DNA from: Acanthosoma haemorrhoidale
Taxonomy: Eukaryota; Arthropoda; Insecta; Hemiptera; Acanthosomatidae
DNA length: 64,000 nt
Direction of reading: 5' to 3'
NCBI GenBank assembly: GCA_930367205.1
Contig: OV884012.1
Span: forward strand, 47,389,239 to 47,453,238
A program made the translations under genes and the position numbers. Below, piece by piece: positions 34,540 to 46,124 of this stretch (position 1 is its first letter; every line of letters begins with the position of its first letter). Under the pieces are notes generated by a model that made no database searches, was not told the origin of the DNA, and saw only the letters and a list, made by a program, of their open reading frames with translations.

Positions 34540-35550
34540 CTATCAGCACTCTAATCTCTGATCTTATTAGCACTTTTCTCCAACCGTTTATTGTTAATTA
34601 TTTAGTTTAAGTTTGAAATTTTATTTTCCTAATACTTTTGGGAATCGAAACTTGCTTAAGTGACGTAGCCTTAAAAAGCTTGGTTTTGAAAGAGTTCAAT
34701 TATTATAGGCTGGTTTTTGTACTATGATCTTTTACCAATAGATGGACCTCTATTTGCGAATGTCATCTATATTATTTTAGAACGTTGAAAAAAATATTTG
34801 AAGATATATTGTTTTGAAACAATACTCATCTCTGAATTTTCTAATTACATATGCTAATAATGTTAGCAAAATAAAATAATTGTATGTTAAAAAAAAAATT
34901 GATGATTGAAGTAACACAGCTCAGGTAAGATGCCATTAAGAATTAAAGTTCTAATTTTTCCCAATGGTCCAGGATGCAATAAATACGGAAATACAAAAGT
35001 TTAAGATTCAAAATAAAAATTTGAGAGCCAACGATAGAAATCATGATCATGATAGTATTTAATTTTGTATATTATTCCAAACGGCTAGATTTTCTTTTAT
35101 CTAACCATATTTTTTTTTTTACTTAGTAGTTTTTTTCACAATCAGTTACTAAGCATTTAAGAAACTAACGGGAAGCCCTGTAAGTACCTATTTTATATCA
35201 TTGAGATATTTGAATAAATATATCATAATTGAGGTAAGAATGTGTTCATCAGTAAAAAAAAAAAAATGAAACAGTACATAACGAAAATAGAAACTGCAAG
35301 GCTATTGATCTATTTATCAAATAGTGTTTATGAGTTCAACAATCTAATAATTAGCTAGGCTCGTTCTAGGTAAATGTAGCTTGGTAGATATAGCAACCGT
35401 CCTTAGCTCAAAACTTTGTGGGTTTTGATCTGTCACTGTAAATCTTGTTTATTTAACTAATTAGGAATTGTATAGTCCTTTAAACTATATCACTCGACGC
35501 TGTACTTGTCTCAGTTCTTTATTTATTCAATTTAGCCACTTACCTAAGGT
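34540..35550. other. AT-rich non-coding DNA
   Basis: I see nothing recognisable beyond short A and T tracts. A weak tRNA-like stretch at about 35380-35435 (GCTTGGTAGATA, then GGGTTTTGATC) is too degenerate to call. Confidence 0.5.
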
Positions 35551-35554
35551 TTAT

Positions 35555-36060
35555 TATTTGTAAACTATCAGTTGCTCGATGAATGAACCCCATTTGACAC
35601 TGAATCCTTTTGCAGTATTACACTCCTTTGTGAAGGGTTTTAAAAAGGGAAGGTATTTCCGTAGTGGCACAATGTGTTGGTTGCCTTTGTGCCCCCTGCA
35701 AAGAGCTAAGTGACTCGGTCTGTGGAAAGTGTTACTCTTTGTTTCCCTCGGCTGCCTGGCGCCCAGCGTGTGCTCATCAGAGAATCGACTGAGCGGGCGA
35801 GCACCTGGGCAGTGAGCAGACAATACTGATTCAGACCTATCGATCAAGAGCTGGTTAGGGCAGCTGTCTCGGGTGAGTCACCCGCCTTTAAGGGTGGCTA
35901 CCTGAGTCAGGGCAGTCGACTTATAAACGAGCTACTAAGGGCAGTTTAAGGGAGGCTATTTGGCTGAGGTGTGTAGCTTCGGTCATTTGTTCACCCCACC
36001 ATCTTTTCTGACATGTAGGCTCCATCTGATATCGGACCTTAACCACCAAGGCGTGATAGT
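35555..36060. promoter_or_regulatory. GC-rich block with two palindromic AP-1-type motifs
   Basis: This block is clearly more GC-rich than its surroundings and has no coding potential I recognise. TGAGTCA occurs at 35874-35880 within the palindrome GGGTGAGTCACCC, and again at 35903-35909 within CCTGAGTCAGG. TGAGTCA is the classic Fos/Jun (AP-1) site. The block lies 1.8 kb downstream of the Toll gene, so an enhancer is possible but inferred. Confidence 0.35.
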
Positions 36061-39000
36061 CACCTCTCTCTCATTATCACCAAACACAAATATGTTTTTT
36101 TGTTTAGTTTATCACTAAAACAACCCGGGAAAATGTGTACTTTATTACAGGGGGTTAAAAACATTGTAAATACCAGGCCTAAAAAGTACTGGGGAATCGT
36201 TTCAAACTTACACTTTCTTGAATGATTAAAACACGTATCGGTATTTTAAGAATAATTTCAGGAATATCTCAAATAATGCAGTTTTTTAGTAAATAATTAC
36301 AATCTGTATTGCTGTATTTCAACTATTTCGAGTCACCATCTTTTTTTCTAATATTTACACGTATTTCCTACGTATCAACTAGTATGTTGATTAAGAGTGA
36401 GATCATTTATGACAATCATCTACTTACCATATAGGACAGATAGTGGTTTCCTTTAAAAAAAGGTTTATAAAACCGATAAAAATTAACCTTTAAACAACTT
36501 ACAGCAGAAAAAAATACCTGCCAGCCATATCAACTTTCATAATGCAGTGCCGGACCAACTCAATACCTTCAAATTATGTTTATTAATTCTTCAACACTTA
36601 TGTTTACATGTTCTAAAATATGATTGAATGATGTTTCGTTTTTACCTGTACATTAATAAAGAACGTAGAAAAAATTATCGCGTAAATTTTATTATTATAT
36701 CATGACGATCATCAAAAATACATAACGTAACCCAGGGTGTTGTTGAATATACCTTTGAAATTTAAGATAATTTTTGTGATCAGCTGGAAGATTGTAATTT
36801 TAATTTATTAAGAAGGATTTTTAAAAATTAATCCCTATTTGCAGAACATTAAAATTGGTTCTAAAAGTAATGATTGTAATGGAATATCTCATTCATGTCA
36901 TATTCACATGTTAACATTTACACCGTCTTTTTAAAATACACACATACAATATAGGCATGTATTACACCTTAGGATCCCCCAATTCGCATGCCGAATTTTC
37001 ACACTATGGAGAAGGAGGCTAAGAAAGTGATTTTCTAAAGATTCTAAATGGAATTATTAGGGGCGTGTTCTAATGCCCATTTTATCTCCTGTTTAATCGC
37101 CCTTGTATCGTTTATGAGTCGCTGGAGCAACATTATCTATAAAATGGGTACGTGGCCCATCACTGTTACAAACATTCTAGGCTAACTTCTTTTCAATTTC
37201 AATAAAAGTGTTCCGATATTGTCTGGAACCAATAGTGCCTGAAATTGGACTATATTTTTTTCCCTTAGAGCCAATCTGAGAGCAATGACTTGCTTAGCCT
37301 GGGTTAGACAGTTTTTGCCTGGTTATGACCGCTAGTTGAGGACGGTTCTTTCTGCCTGGATTAGGGAGGCCTCGCCAGGCGTTCCGGTTCACGGCTTCTC
37401 TCCAATCACTGTCCGCCTCTTCTCCTCCATCCTAGTTTATGCGGATCCGTTCACTCCCCTATTCACAATAATAAAATGGATATTCGTAAATCAATGTTTA
37501 AATAAATTATAATAACAGAAAATATCGATTTTTTTAATGAAATCGTCGATACTCTTGACCTTGTAGGTCACGAGAACTGTATAGAGGAAAAAGAAGTTTG
37601 GGTTGTTACCACTTACATCAATACTTGATGCTTCAATATTGTCTATTAATATGCTACATTTTAAACAGTAGATGAAGTGGCATTTGCTTATTTAATGCAA
37701 GTAATATGATATTGTAAGGTGATGGGGCTCCAGGAAGCTTGACTAAGATCAACTTAACCTAAGTTTCGCTTGCAGTCTGTTGCCATAGATGCGGGAAGGG
37801 TGGTGAAGTCATGGATCTCCAAGAGTAATGATTTTATCTTCGACTCCACTTGTCACGAATTTGAGTGAGAATAAAAAAAAAAACTTAACAAACATTCACT
37901 TACTCCTGACAACTAAACTAAACTAGTCCTTTGGAAATATAATCACATAATTATTTATTGGTTACCTATATTTTCATAATTATAATTTTGAATTGTTTCC
38001 TCAAGATGCTCAACTAACGCTGCCAAAATTTTATAATCAGGTTCTACCTTCTCCATTTTGGATTAATATAGTTAATTATTTTTATAACAAGAATTATTCA
38101 TATCATTTCAATTTATTAATAGGTATTATAAGAGACGATAGGGCGTTTTTAAAGTGAAAATTTCACTAAACATAATCGTTTGAGGACCTTAGATTATAGA
38201 CTAGGTAAGCCCAGTCAGAATTGCAGAATAAATCTCAAAATTTAACGGCTCACTATTAAATATATGCTATTTTACAAGATCTAAAATTTGTAGGCTTTTG
38301 AGCAGTATGAAAACGCAGGATCCTGATCTGCTTGATGTAGCCTCCGCCCATCATGAAGGCCATCTGTTATGGTGATTGGCTGTTTGTATAATAGATAAAT
38401 TGATGCAATCCGGCGGCAGTCTGGCATCAAATGGACTGGAAACGTTAAGAATGGTCCGCCTAAATTGTTATAAATTTATTAATGATTTTTTCCTCATTTT
38501 TTGGAAACATTTATTTTATTACTTTGCATAAAACTATTGAATTAACATAACATGTTCGCAATCATCCTGATTTATTGCTCACTATTATTTCATCAATGTT
38601 AGATTAGTCCATATTGATTTCAAAAGGAAATTTGTGTGTTTAGTTTTTAGCTTTTGTTTGTGCAGAAATGAGCTCTCAGTTAAACACTATTGGCTGATTT
38701 GTCTCCCGATTAGTAATTATTTAGAAACAAACATATAATATGAATGGCCCATACGATTCTTCAAATACTATAGGACCATTCACTGTTTTGAATGGAACTT
38801 TTCACCAGACTTGTACTCATTAATAACGTCATGATTTCATTAAACTCCGTATGTTTACTACATTTTTTTTTACATCGCGGTTAATTCTCAAGGAATTATT
38901 TCTTTTGAATAAGAGTACAGTGAGAAACAATACACCATTGTAACAATTTTCGTTTTTTACTAACTTAAAAAAAAATGCAGTGAATGCAATAGTGGACCTA

Positions 39001-42000
39001 AATAATTTTCATAATTTTATACTTGTTCTTCTGATAATATTGATGCATGAGACAGACCATTTCAAACAGTAGCATGTTGTTGTACCTTTGAAAACCAATT
39101 GTTCTCGACGATTTTTCATACTGATACTGACATAAATAAAAACTTTTGTCGTAACGAAAAAAAGAAATCGGTCTTGGTTCAAGCCCTAAAATATACATTT
39201 TTGTGCATATTTAAAATTATGTAAAAAAGGGGGTTTACTTTTACTGCATCTAATAGATACATTTAACTGTACTGGTTTAATATACAAGGGTTAAAATGCA
39301 TTGTATAACCGGTAGAAGGGATGTTCGGGGTGCTTGTATGTGACACCTGGTGCTCACAATTGAAAATGCAACCAGCCTCTGAACGACATTGTTCATCCAT
39401 GCATGTTCAGAAGAACTCATATATTATCAAAAAAAAAACATTTTTTTTCCGAATAAAAGTTCATACGAGCGAGATACAATGTATGCTAAATTTTTAATAC
39501 TTCCTATTTCTGTTCTTTTAGTAAATTAACCAATATACTCCTGTTTGTTTAACTGGCGTGTGATTTATTGAATAGGAATCACAAAGCTAACAAGGAGAGC
39601 TAGTCTGAGAAGCAATGTTTCATTTTGAAAATAATGATAGAAGATGTAAAATTTATTCACTTACCTTAATATCTGTGATCTCATGTAGTCTCCTACTTGT
39701 AGTAATCATTAGATAAACGGATGTTTAGAAGCAGAAAGTAAGTAGAGGATTAGACCGATCTGAAAACAACTTAAAGATAAACATGTTAACACTATGTATA
39801 ACATACGGAAAAAACGCGCATTGTGCTTGAAGGAGACCAGATGCCACTCATAGAACGTATTAAATAGAATGAACTGAATTCACTTGTTTAGTGCGAAGAG
39901 TAAACGACCAGTTTATAATCTTATCGCTGATAGGGGTTGTTAAAATTCACCTGAGTATGACAGTTTTGTGTCAATAATCGATAATTATTCTCAAACAAAA
40001 GACCCTTTCTATTTGTTAATTGGGAATAAGAAGTGATTCATCGGAGGATTTGCGCTTATATTTGTGTGTGTATCATATTCATTGGTTACAGGGTAGGTTG
40101 TTATTTTATTAGGGTCAATTTTAATTTTATTTGAATAAAATAATTTTCTAATGCAAAAAAAAATTAAATCCTGTTGGGTTTTCTTGTAAGAATATATTTT
40201 TCTTGAGCTCTTGGTCTTTACATCATAGCATATAGATCATTCCATTTTCATTTTCTGCGCTTGTTACCAACTCTATTTAACAGTCATTAAAATATGTGTT
40301 ATGGACTTTAGTAGAATCAAACAAACAAAAACTTCTATCTGTAAAAGTTTCGTTTTCAAAATGGTTGAGGAATGTAGTTATAAGGTTCCATCTTTACGAA
40401 TACACTATCATGGGAAGAGGCGTTGCGAGAGAGGTTTTGTCCTCTGGCAGGATAGATTATCAAGATAGTTAGGTTTTAATGGGCCCTTAAGACTTGTAAA
40501 AGACTCACTAATTAATAGAAACTGATTTAACTTTGGGCCGAGCGGCGTAATTAGATAGAGCCACTTAACGAACTACTTTCAACTTTCTTATTGTGAATCA
40601 TTTCGTACCCACCAATGGAGTGAGAATATTTGAAAATTGGGTTTATTTGTGTTTGTATTTTTCTTCGACAAATCATATCCGACGGGCTGATCATCACAAT
40701 CACTACAAGAAATGAAGCTAAACGCATGTTAAATTATGCGTTTTCCTTTGTTAAATTGTATCTATGGTTGTATTGTCAGACCCAACCAATGCTAATAAAA
40801 ATCTAAGAGTGCAGTTGCAAATCGAGCTAAAAATCTATCTACAGTAAAACAAGTACGAATATGTAGATCTCTTAAACCCTAATAAAGCCCGAATTCCTTC
40901 ACCCCCTTCCGATATTTAATCTCTGTACGTATTAGTTCTATAACCCATATATTAGACTTCGTTATTATTACGTTACTAGTAATATTATTAGTGCTAAATT
41001 GCCTCACGTTTTTTCGCATAAACCATGAACTAAATTACACTTTTTTAACTATGCATACAATAAAATTGAAGGGTCTAGACAATGGTTTTATAATAAATTT
41101 GCTGTCTGAGCCTTTCATAAACACTAATTGACACGGTTGTGAATACTCCACTAGGTGTTTTTGGCAACTTATTCTATATTTGTTGACACCCAGTCATTCT
41201 TTTTTCCCTCAAAAATGAGCATACTGGTGGTGGTGTTCAAAGCATTAATTTTACCCTCTGATCCTCGTGTAGTCTTAAGATCTGACGCTCCTTGGTCCGT
41301 ATCCTGGTTATGTCAATATAACGTTACATTGGCTTATGACTGATATAATATAAAATAGGACATCAATAACATCTCATCTGACTGTGTGGAATTAAGGTAC
41401 AGAAGGCTTTCCGAACCTAACAAAACAATTAATCTTTAGAAAATGGGTATTCATATGTTATAGATAACCCCGAATACAAGATTAATAAAGACAGAGTGCA
41501 ATTACTATAACCCAGTAATACCGTTAAAGGGCAGAAGAGCTGGGCCGAATGATTTACAAGGGAGCGGAACCCTTTGAGGGGGAGCGGGGGGAGAACATCT
41601 TTTAAATGGTCAAACCCTTGGCCAAATAAAAGGAAGCTGGGGATTGGACAAGATAGGGGTTGGTCCGACCCCAGGGGTATATTTATGAAGCGGCCAGGAC
41701 CTCCATTAAAACACCTAATCCAAAGGAATAAACATTATCATATATTAAACGCGATGCGAGACAGCCCTTTGGCTGTGACCATCGTGCCCTTGGCCCTGCA
41801 GTTATTGATGTAACATGTAGTCTGATTCTGTGGTTATGATCTCTGCTTTCTTCGGAGTGGGCATAGATCTGTTTTAATACTCGGGCGGGGGCTTTAAAAA
41901 GCCTTCGCAATGTTAAAAGCCTTTTAATAGTATAAATTATGACATTAGTGAATTTTTCGTTTACCATGCGCTAATTAAATGTCAAATCTATAGCAAACGA

Positions 42001-43415
42001 TCAATATGACATTTTATTAAATAAACGATTACATCAAAAGTTCAGTGGCCTCTTCACCTTTTTGTGTAATATCTGATGAATTATAATAGTTCAATTATTT
42101 TATAATTTTTTACTTAATGTGTTATATAATTATACTTAATATATATATAATTTTTCACCTATGTATCGGTAACAATTTAAAAAAGCGCAAAAAAACTGTT
42201 TTGCGTAATACACCTATAAAATTTAGATTGATTGTATCATTTTTAGGATAGCTATTGGAAAACAGGAAGACAGGCATATTGAAGCAATTCCCCTTCTGGC
42301 CTTGTCAATGAATGCCAACCTTTTTTTTTTTTTTTAATTGAAATCATATTAATTATGCATTAGATGAATAACTTTTGTTTTGACGAATTCACCAGAACAG
42401 TTGAATCAACAGGTGGTGGCTATCAGTTAGTTCCTTCAGGTGTCGAGTCAAAGCCACCTGATTGGTTTTGCTCCCATCCATTACAGATTTTAACGGTATT
42501 CTAAAAAAAAACAATATGCGTGTATATATCATTTTTATAAATAAAATCTATAAATGTATCTGTTTATGTATTAGTGTTGAAATATTACTAAGTATATGGC
42601 ATATAATTATTCTAAATATATTATACTTTTTAATAATATAGCTTTTTGAAATACACTTAATGGTAAACACTTCATATTATTTATATTCTGGGTACAAAGC
42701 ACTGGGTAGACTTTGAATATAGGTATGACTAGAAGTGGGTTTTACAAATTTTGCAAATCTAAAAATTAATTTAATTCTTACTATTAATAATCTGGAAGGT
42801 ATAGAAACATGAGATTGGTGTTAAGGGCCTGAAGATTTTCATAGTTTGTTCGACCATTGACCTAAGCTATAAACTCCATTAAACTCATATGGTAGGTTAG
42901 TGTTATATGACGCGTGTTGTCAAGTATCGTAGAAAAATAACAAATAAAATCAAAAATATATATTTATCAAAAAATAATTAAAGCAATCCAACGCTGAACT
43001 TCTTGTATTTTTCCAACATTTAGTATTTTTAATAAATAAACTGGATCTTAGTAAACGTCCGTTACTGAGGGAAATTTCATTGCCGTTCATAAAATTTTAA
43101 TTTGTTCTTAAAACGATATAACATTAGCGAATATATTAAATTAAACGAACGTATTATTATAAATATTCCGTTAAGATAAAGGTAAAAAATTCTCCGCCAT
43201 ATAGTTAACTTCATACTTTCGCTTAAATATAATCAAACATATAATGCGGGAGTGGAATTCGTCCTTGCCCACCGACGACTACGGAATGTGCGAGCGAATC
43301 TGCTTCGTATCAGGGAATGCTTTGAGTTCAAAGCCAGGGGCTTGGATCTGAAATTCTCTTTATATGTTTTGGGTACATTCCTAATGCATGAAAATAGCTT
43401 TTGACAATTTTATTT
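36061..43415. other. AT-rich non-coding DNA
   Basis: No gene or recognisable transposon. A modestly GC-richer stretch at 37255-37440 and open frames near 41574-41967 show no identifiable domains. Confidence 0.5.
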
Positions 43416-44331
43416 AATATTATATACTCTACTCCCAATACCTTCTTGGCCACATTTGCAGATGACATTGCAGTCTTGTCATCCCACCCAGACCCCTACA
43501 TAGCATCCCATAACCTTTAAAAACACCTTGACGAGTTCGAGTATTGGTGCAATCAATGGCGGATCAAAGTTAATGAAGCAAAATGCTCCCACATTACCTT
43601 CACCCTTTGTCGCAAGACTTGTCCACTAGTTTATTTTAATTCTATTCCTCTCCCTGTAACCGAGACAGTACGGTACTTAGGCTTCCATCTCGACAAACGG
43701 CTGACCTGGAACCCACATACGAGACTAAAAAGACAAGAACTAAACAAACGCTTTGGACAACTGTACAGACTACTTCAAAGGACATCCCATCTCTCAATAG
43801 AAAATAAACTACTGACCTACAAAGTTATACTTAAACCAATCTGGACATACGGAATAGAGCTATGGGGGACAGCAAAAAAGTTGAACATCAAGCGTATCCA
43901 ATCCTTTCAATCAAAAGTCCTGAGAACAATAGTAAATGCCCCTTATTACGTCAGCAACAAAACCCTTCATAACGACCTTAATATACCCTGCATTCTAGAA
44001 CTCATCCCTTCCAAGTTTATGAAATTCCATAGTAGCCTTTCCAACAACCCTAATCCTGTAGCACAGTCTTTGCACTGCGCCACTCATTCTTATAATCCTC
44101 CTCGGAGACTGAAACGGCAGTGGCCTCGTGACCTGCTATAATCGCGTGACAGTGGGAGTCCTGGCAATGGCCAGTTTCTCCAATCATGTCCTATTGTATG
44201 AATGAGCGAGTGAATGATGACTGTAAATATGGTATGAATGAGTTCATTTATCTGTATTATTATTGCCTTATGAAAGGCAGATTGTGATTATTGCACAATA
44301 AAGATTGTTGTTGTATTTAAAATATTATATA
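43416..44331. repeat. 11-bp target-site duplication of LINE copy 5
   Basis: AATATTATATA at 43416-43426 and 44321-44331 brackets the LINE exactly, so the true 3' end of the insertion is 44320. Confidence 0.8.
43427..44320 (+). mobile_element. Jockey-type LINE, family A copy 5 (transduction source)
   Basis: 5' truncated at the reverse transcriptase catalytic box: TFLATFADDIAVLSSH near 43440-43480. The ORF is then nearly readable: WRIKVNEAKCSHITF, RYLGFHLDKRLTWNPHTRLK, LKPIWTYGIELWGTAKK, RTIVNAPYYVSNKTLHNDL and PRRLKRQWPRDLL before a stop (44139-44141). The 3' UTR has a roughly 170-bp internal deletion relative to copies 1 and 9, joining CAATCATGTC to CTATTGTATG. It ends with an AATAAA tail. 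Flanked by the exact 11-bp direct repeat AATATTATATA (43416-43426 and 44321-44331). Confidence 0.9.
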
Positions 44332-44416
44332 TGAGTCTCTCCATCGGCGATTCCGTACGAATTGTTTCACGAAATTAATTTATTAATAAGTCATTTAACA
44401 TCACTCTACTTCATAC
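44332..44416 (+). other. Unique flank copied elsewhere by 3' transduction
   Basis: This 85-bp stretch lies outside the LINE and its target-site duplication. It recurs in reverse complement, nearly identical, at 51717-51801, joined to the same LINE 3' end. Confidence 0.85.
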
Positions 44417-44944
44417 GATATCCTTCCTATGACATAAAACAAAGGCTATTGCTAACACGACAACACAACAGTGCGATAACTGACCTCAACTAAATGAGTG
44501 GAATCAAAACAAATAAAATGGTTAGTAATTAAAAACTGCAGGAAAGAAACAAATGAGATATATGGATTTAAAGGTTTTTAAAGTGTGTCATGGTAGCCTT
44601 TGAAAATATTATCACTAACTATAATCCCTTGTATGTGCTTTAATATTATTCGTTCGTTAATTTCAATCTAACACCTTCGTGCTGGTAGTTATAATTTTTT
44701 CCGCGTGAACTTACTAACGCTAACAAGCTGTGGTAAACAGTACATTAGGTACAACCGATCATTATTATTGAAATTTATGGCAAATTTATTAAAGCTTAAA
44801 ATTTTTATGAAGTTATTGTACTATTATTGCCCTCATCAGAACGTGAATCCCATGTCTCTTCTTTCCTCCAACAGGGGCTATGAATATGATCTAAGCAGAA
44901 CTGGGACCTAAAAAAAAAAAGTAAACGCAACTTATCCCGCTATA
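44417..44944. other. Non-coding DNA
   Basis: Nothing is recognised; there is an A tract at about 44910. Confidence 0.5.
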
Positions 44945-45870
44945 AAAGTGAAACATTGGCGTATTAATAAAAACAGGCAGCTAAAGATTATTTTGAGCCT
45001 TCAAGGAGGATGCTGTCTGTCTATCCGTCAACTTCAATGCGATACCGCATCCCATGTCCAATACTTTGGATGTCTAGGTTTTCATCTCGACAAAAGACTG
45101 TTCTGGAACCCTCACACAAGATTTAAAGACAAATTTAACACACAGTTATACAGATACGTTAACAGAAACTGTTATGTAATATAGTGTAACCTTACACTAA
45201 AAAACAAACTGCACTCATACAAACCAAAGTTTGCTAACCAATTTTGACTAACGGACTAGAACTATGGGGGACAGCCAAACCATCGAACATCAAACGAATC
45301 TTCTTCTTCTTTAGCTTCCCTCTTTAGTGCCTCTCAGCGTAGAGGAGCATCCAGCCAGGAATTCCATTCTTCCCTATTTCCAGCTAGGTTCCTCGCCTTT
45401 ACAGAGTCGTTCAATGTTGCTGAGATAGGACATCCTAGGGCGACCCCTAGGTCTTCTGCCAGCTGGGATATATGCCATGGTCTTTAGATGATCTCAGTGG
45501 TCGTCCATACTGATAACATGGCCAAACCACTTTATCTGACGAGTTTCTAGGAGCTCTTCTGCAGTTCTTGAAGAATCCTTTCATTGCGAACTCGGTCTCT
45601 CCTTGTTTTTCCAATCGTCCTTCGCAGACGAATCTAAATATTCCAATTCAAAGTTCTGATAACGACACGCCTTTTACATTACAAGCTTATCCCTTTACAG
45701 AAATCTTCATGCGCTAACCGACTTTGATCTTACACCCAGAAGATTTTACAAATTCCACGAAGACCTATCCGCTCATCCAAATCCTCTTGTTAACTCTTTA
45801 GTCCGTAACACCCGTTCTTATATACTGCTCGCTGCCTAAAACGGTTAAGGCCTCGCGATCTATTGTAGAC
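44945..45870 (+). mobile_element. Family A-related LINE, copy 6, interrupted by another LINE
   Basis: The reverse transcriptase C-terminus is degenerate but legible: HWRINKNRQLKIILSLQGG, YFGCLGFHLDKRLFWNPHTR, then LELWGTAKPSNIKRI up to 45300. It resumes at 45628 with IFQFKVLITT and ends near LKRLRPRDLL (about 45865). It is more diverged than the other copies, so it is either older or a sister subfamily. The interruption at 45302-45627 is a separate insertion with its own duplicated target. Confidence 0.8.
45302..45627 (-). mobile_element. RTE-like LINE 3' fragment nested in copy 6
   Basis: The minus strand reads RRDRVRNERILQELQK, then after a frameshift LETRQIKWFGHVISMDD and GRRPRGRPRMSYLSNIE. 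This KWxGHV..GRRPRGRPR pattern is typical of the extreme C-terminus of RTE-type and related insect LINE ORFs. The 3' end has an (AAG)n tail, seen as TTCTTCTTCTT on the plus strand. It is flanked by the 8-bp duplication ACGAATCT (45294-45301 and 45628-45635). It is a 5'-truncated, dead insertion. Confidence 0.8.
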
Positions 45871-45887
45871 ATATGTTTTTGTTTATT

Positions 45888-46124
45888 TCATCTCATCTGG
45901 GTATAACGCCACCTCGGAGTTCTCAGTGGCAAGACCAAGCCGACATTTAACCTGCAATAACTGAGACTGCCTGGTAGCCTGGAGGGAGGCATGGCAGGTC
46001 CGGAGGCGCTAACGTTCCAAGGGGTGAAGAGAGTCGGCGAGGCTCTGAAGTAGCCTGACTTGTAATTGGAGCCGATAAGCAGAAAGTTACAGATGCCCTT
46101 AAGCAAAGCGCATAGCTCATTCAC
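45888..46124. other. GC-rich block, function unknown
   Basis: Local GC-rich segment just beyond the LINE end. An open frame on the minus strand spans it but shows no recognisable domain. Confidence 0.3.
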
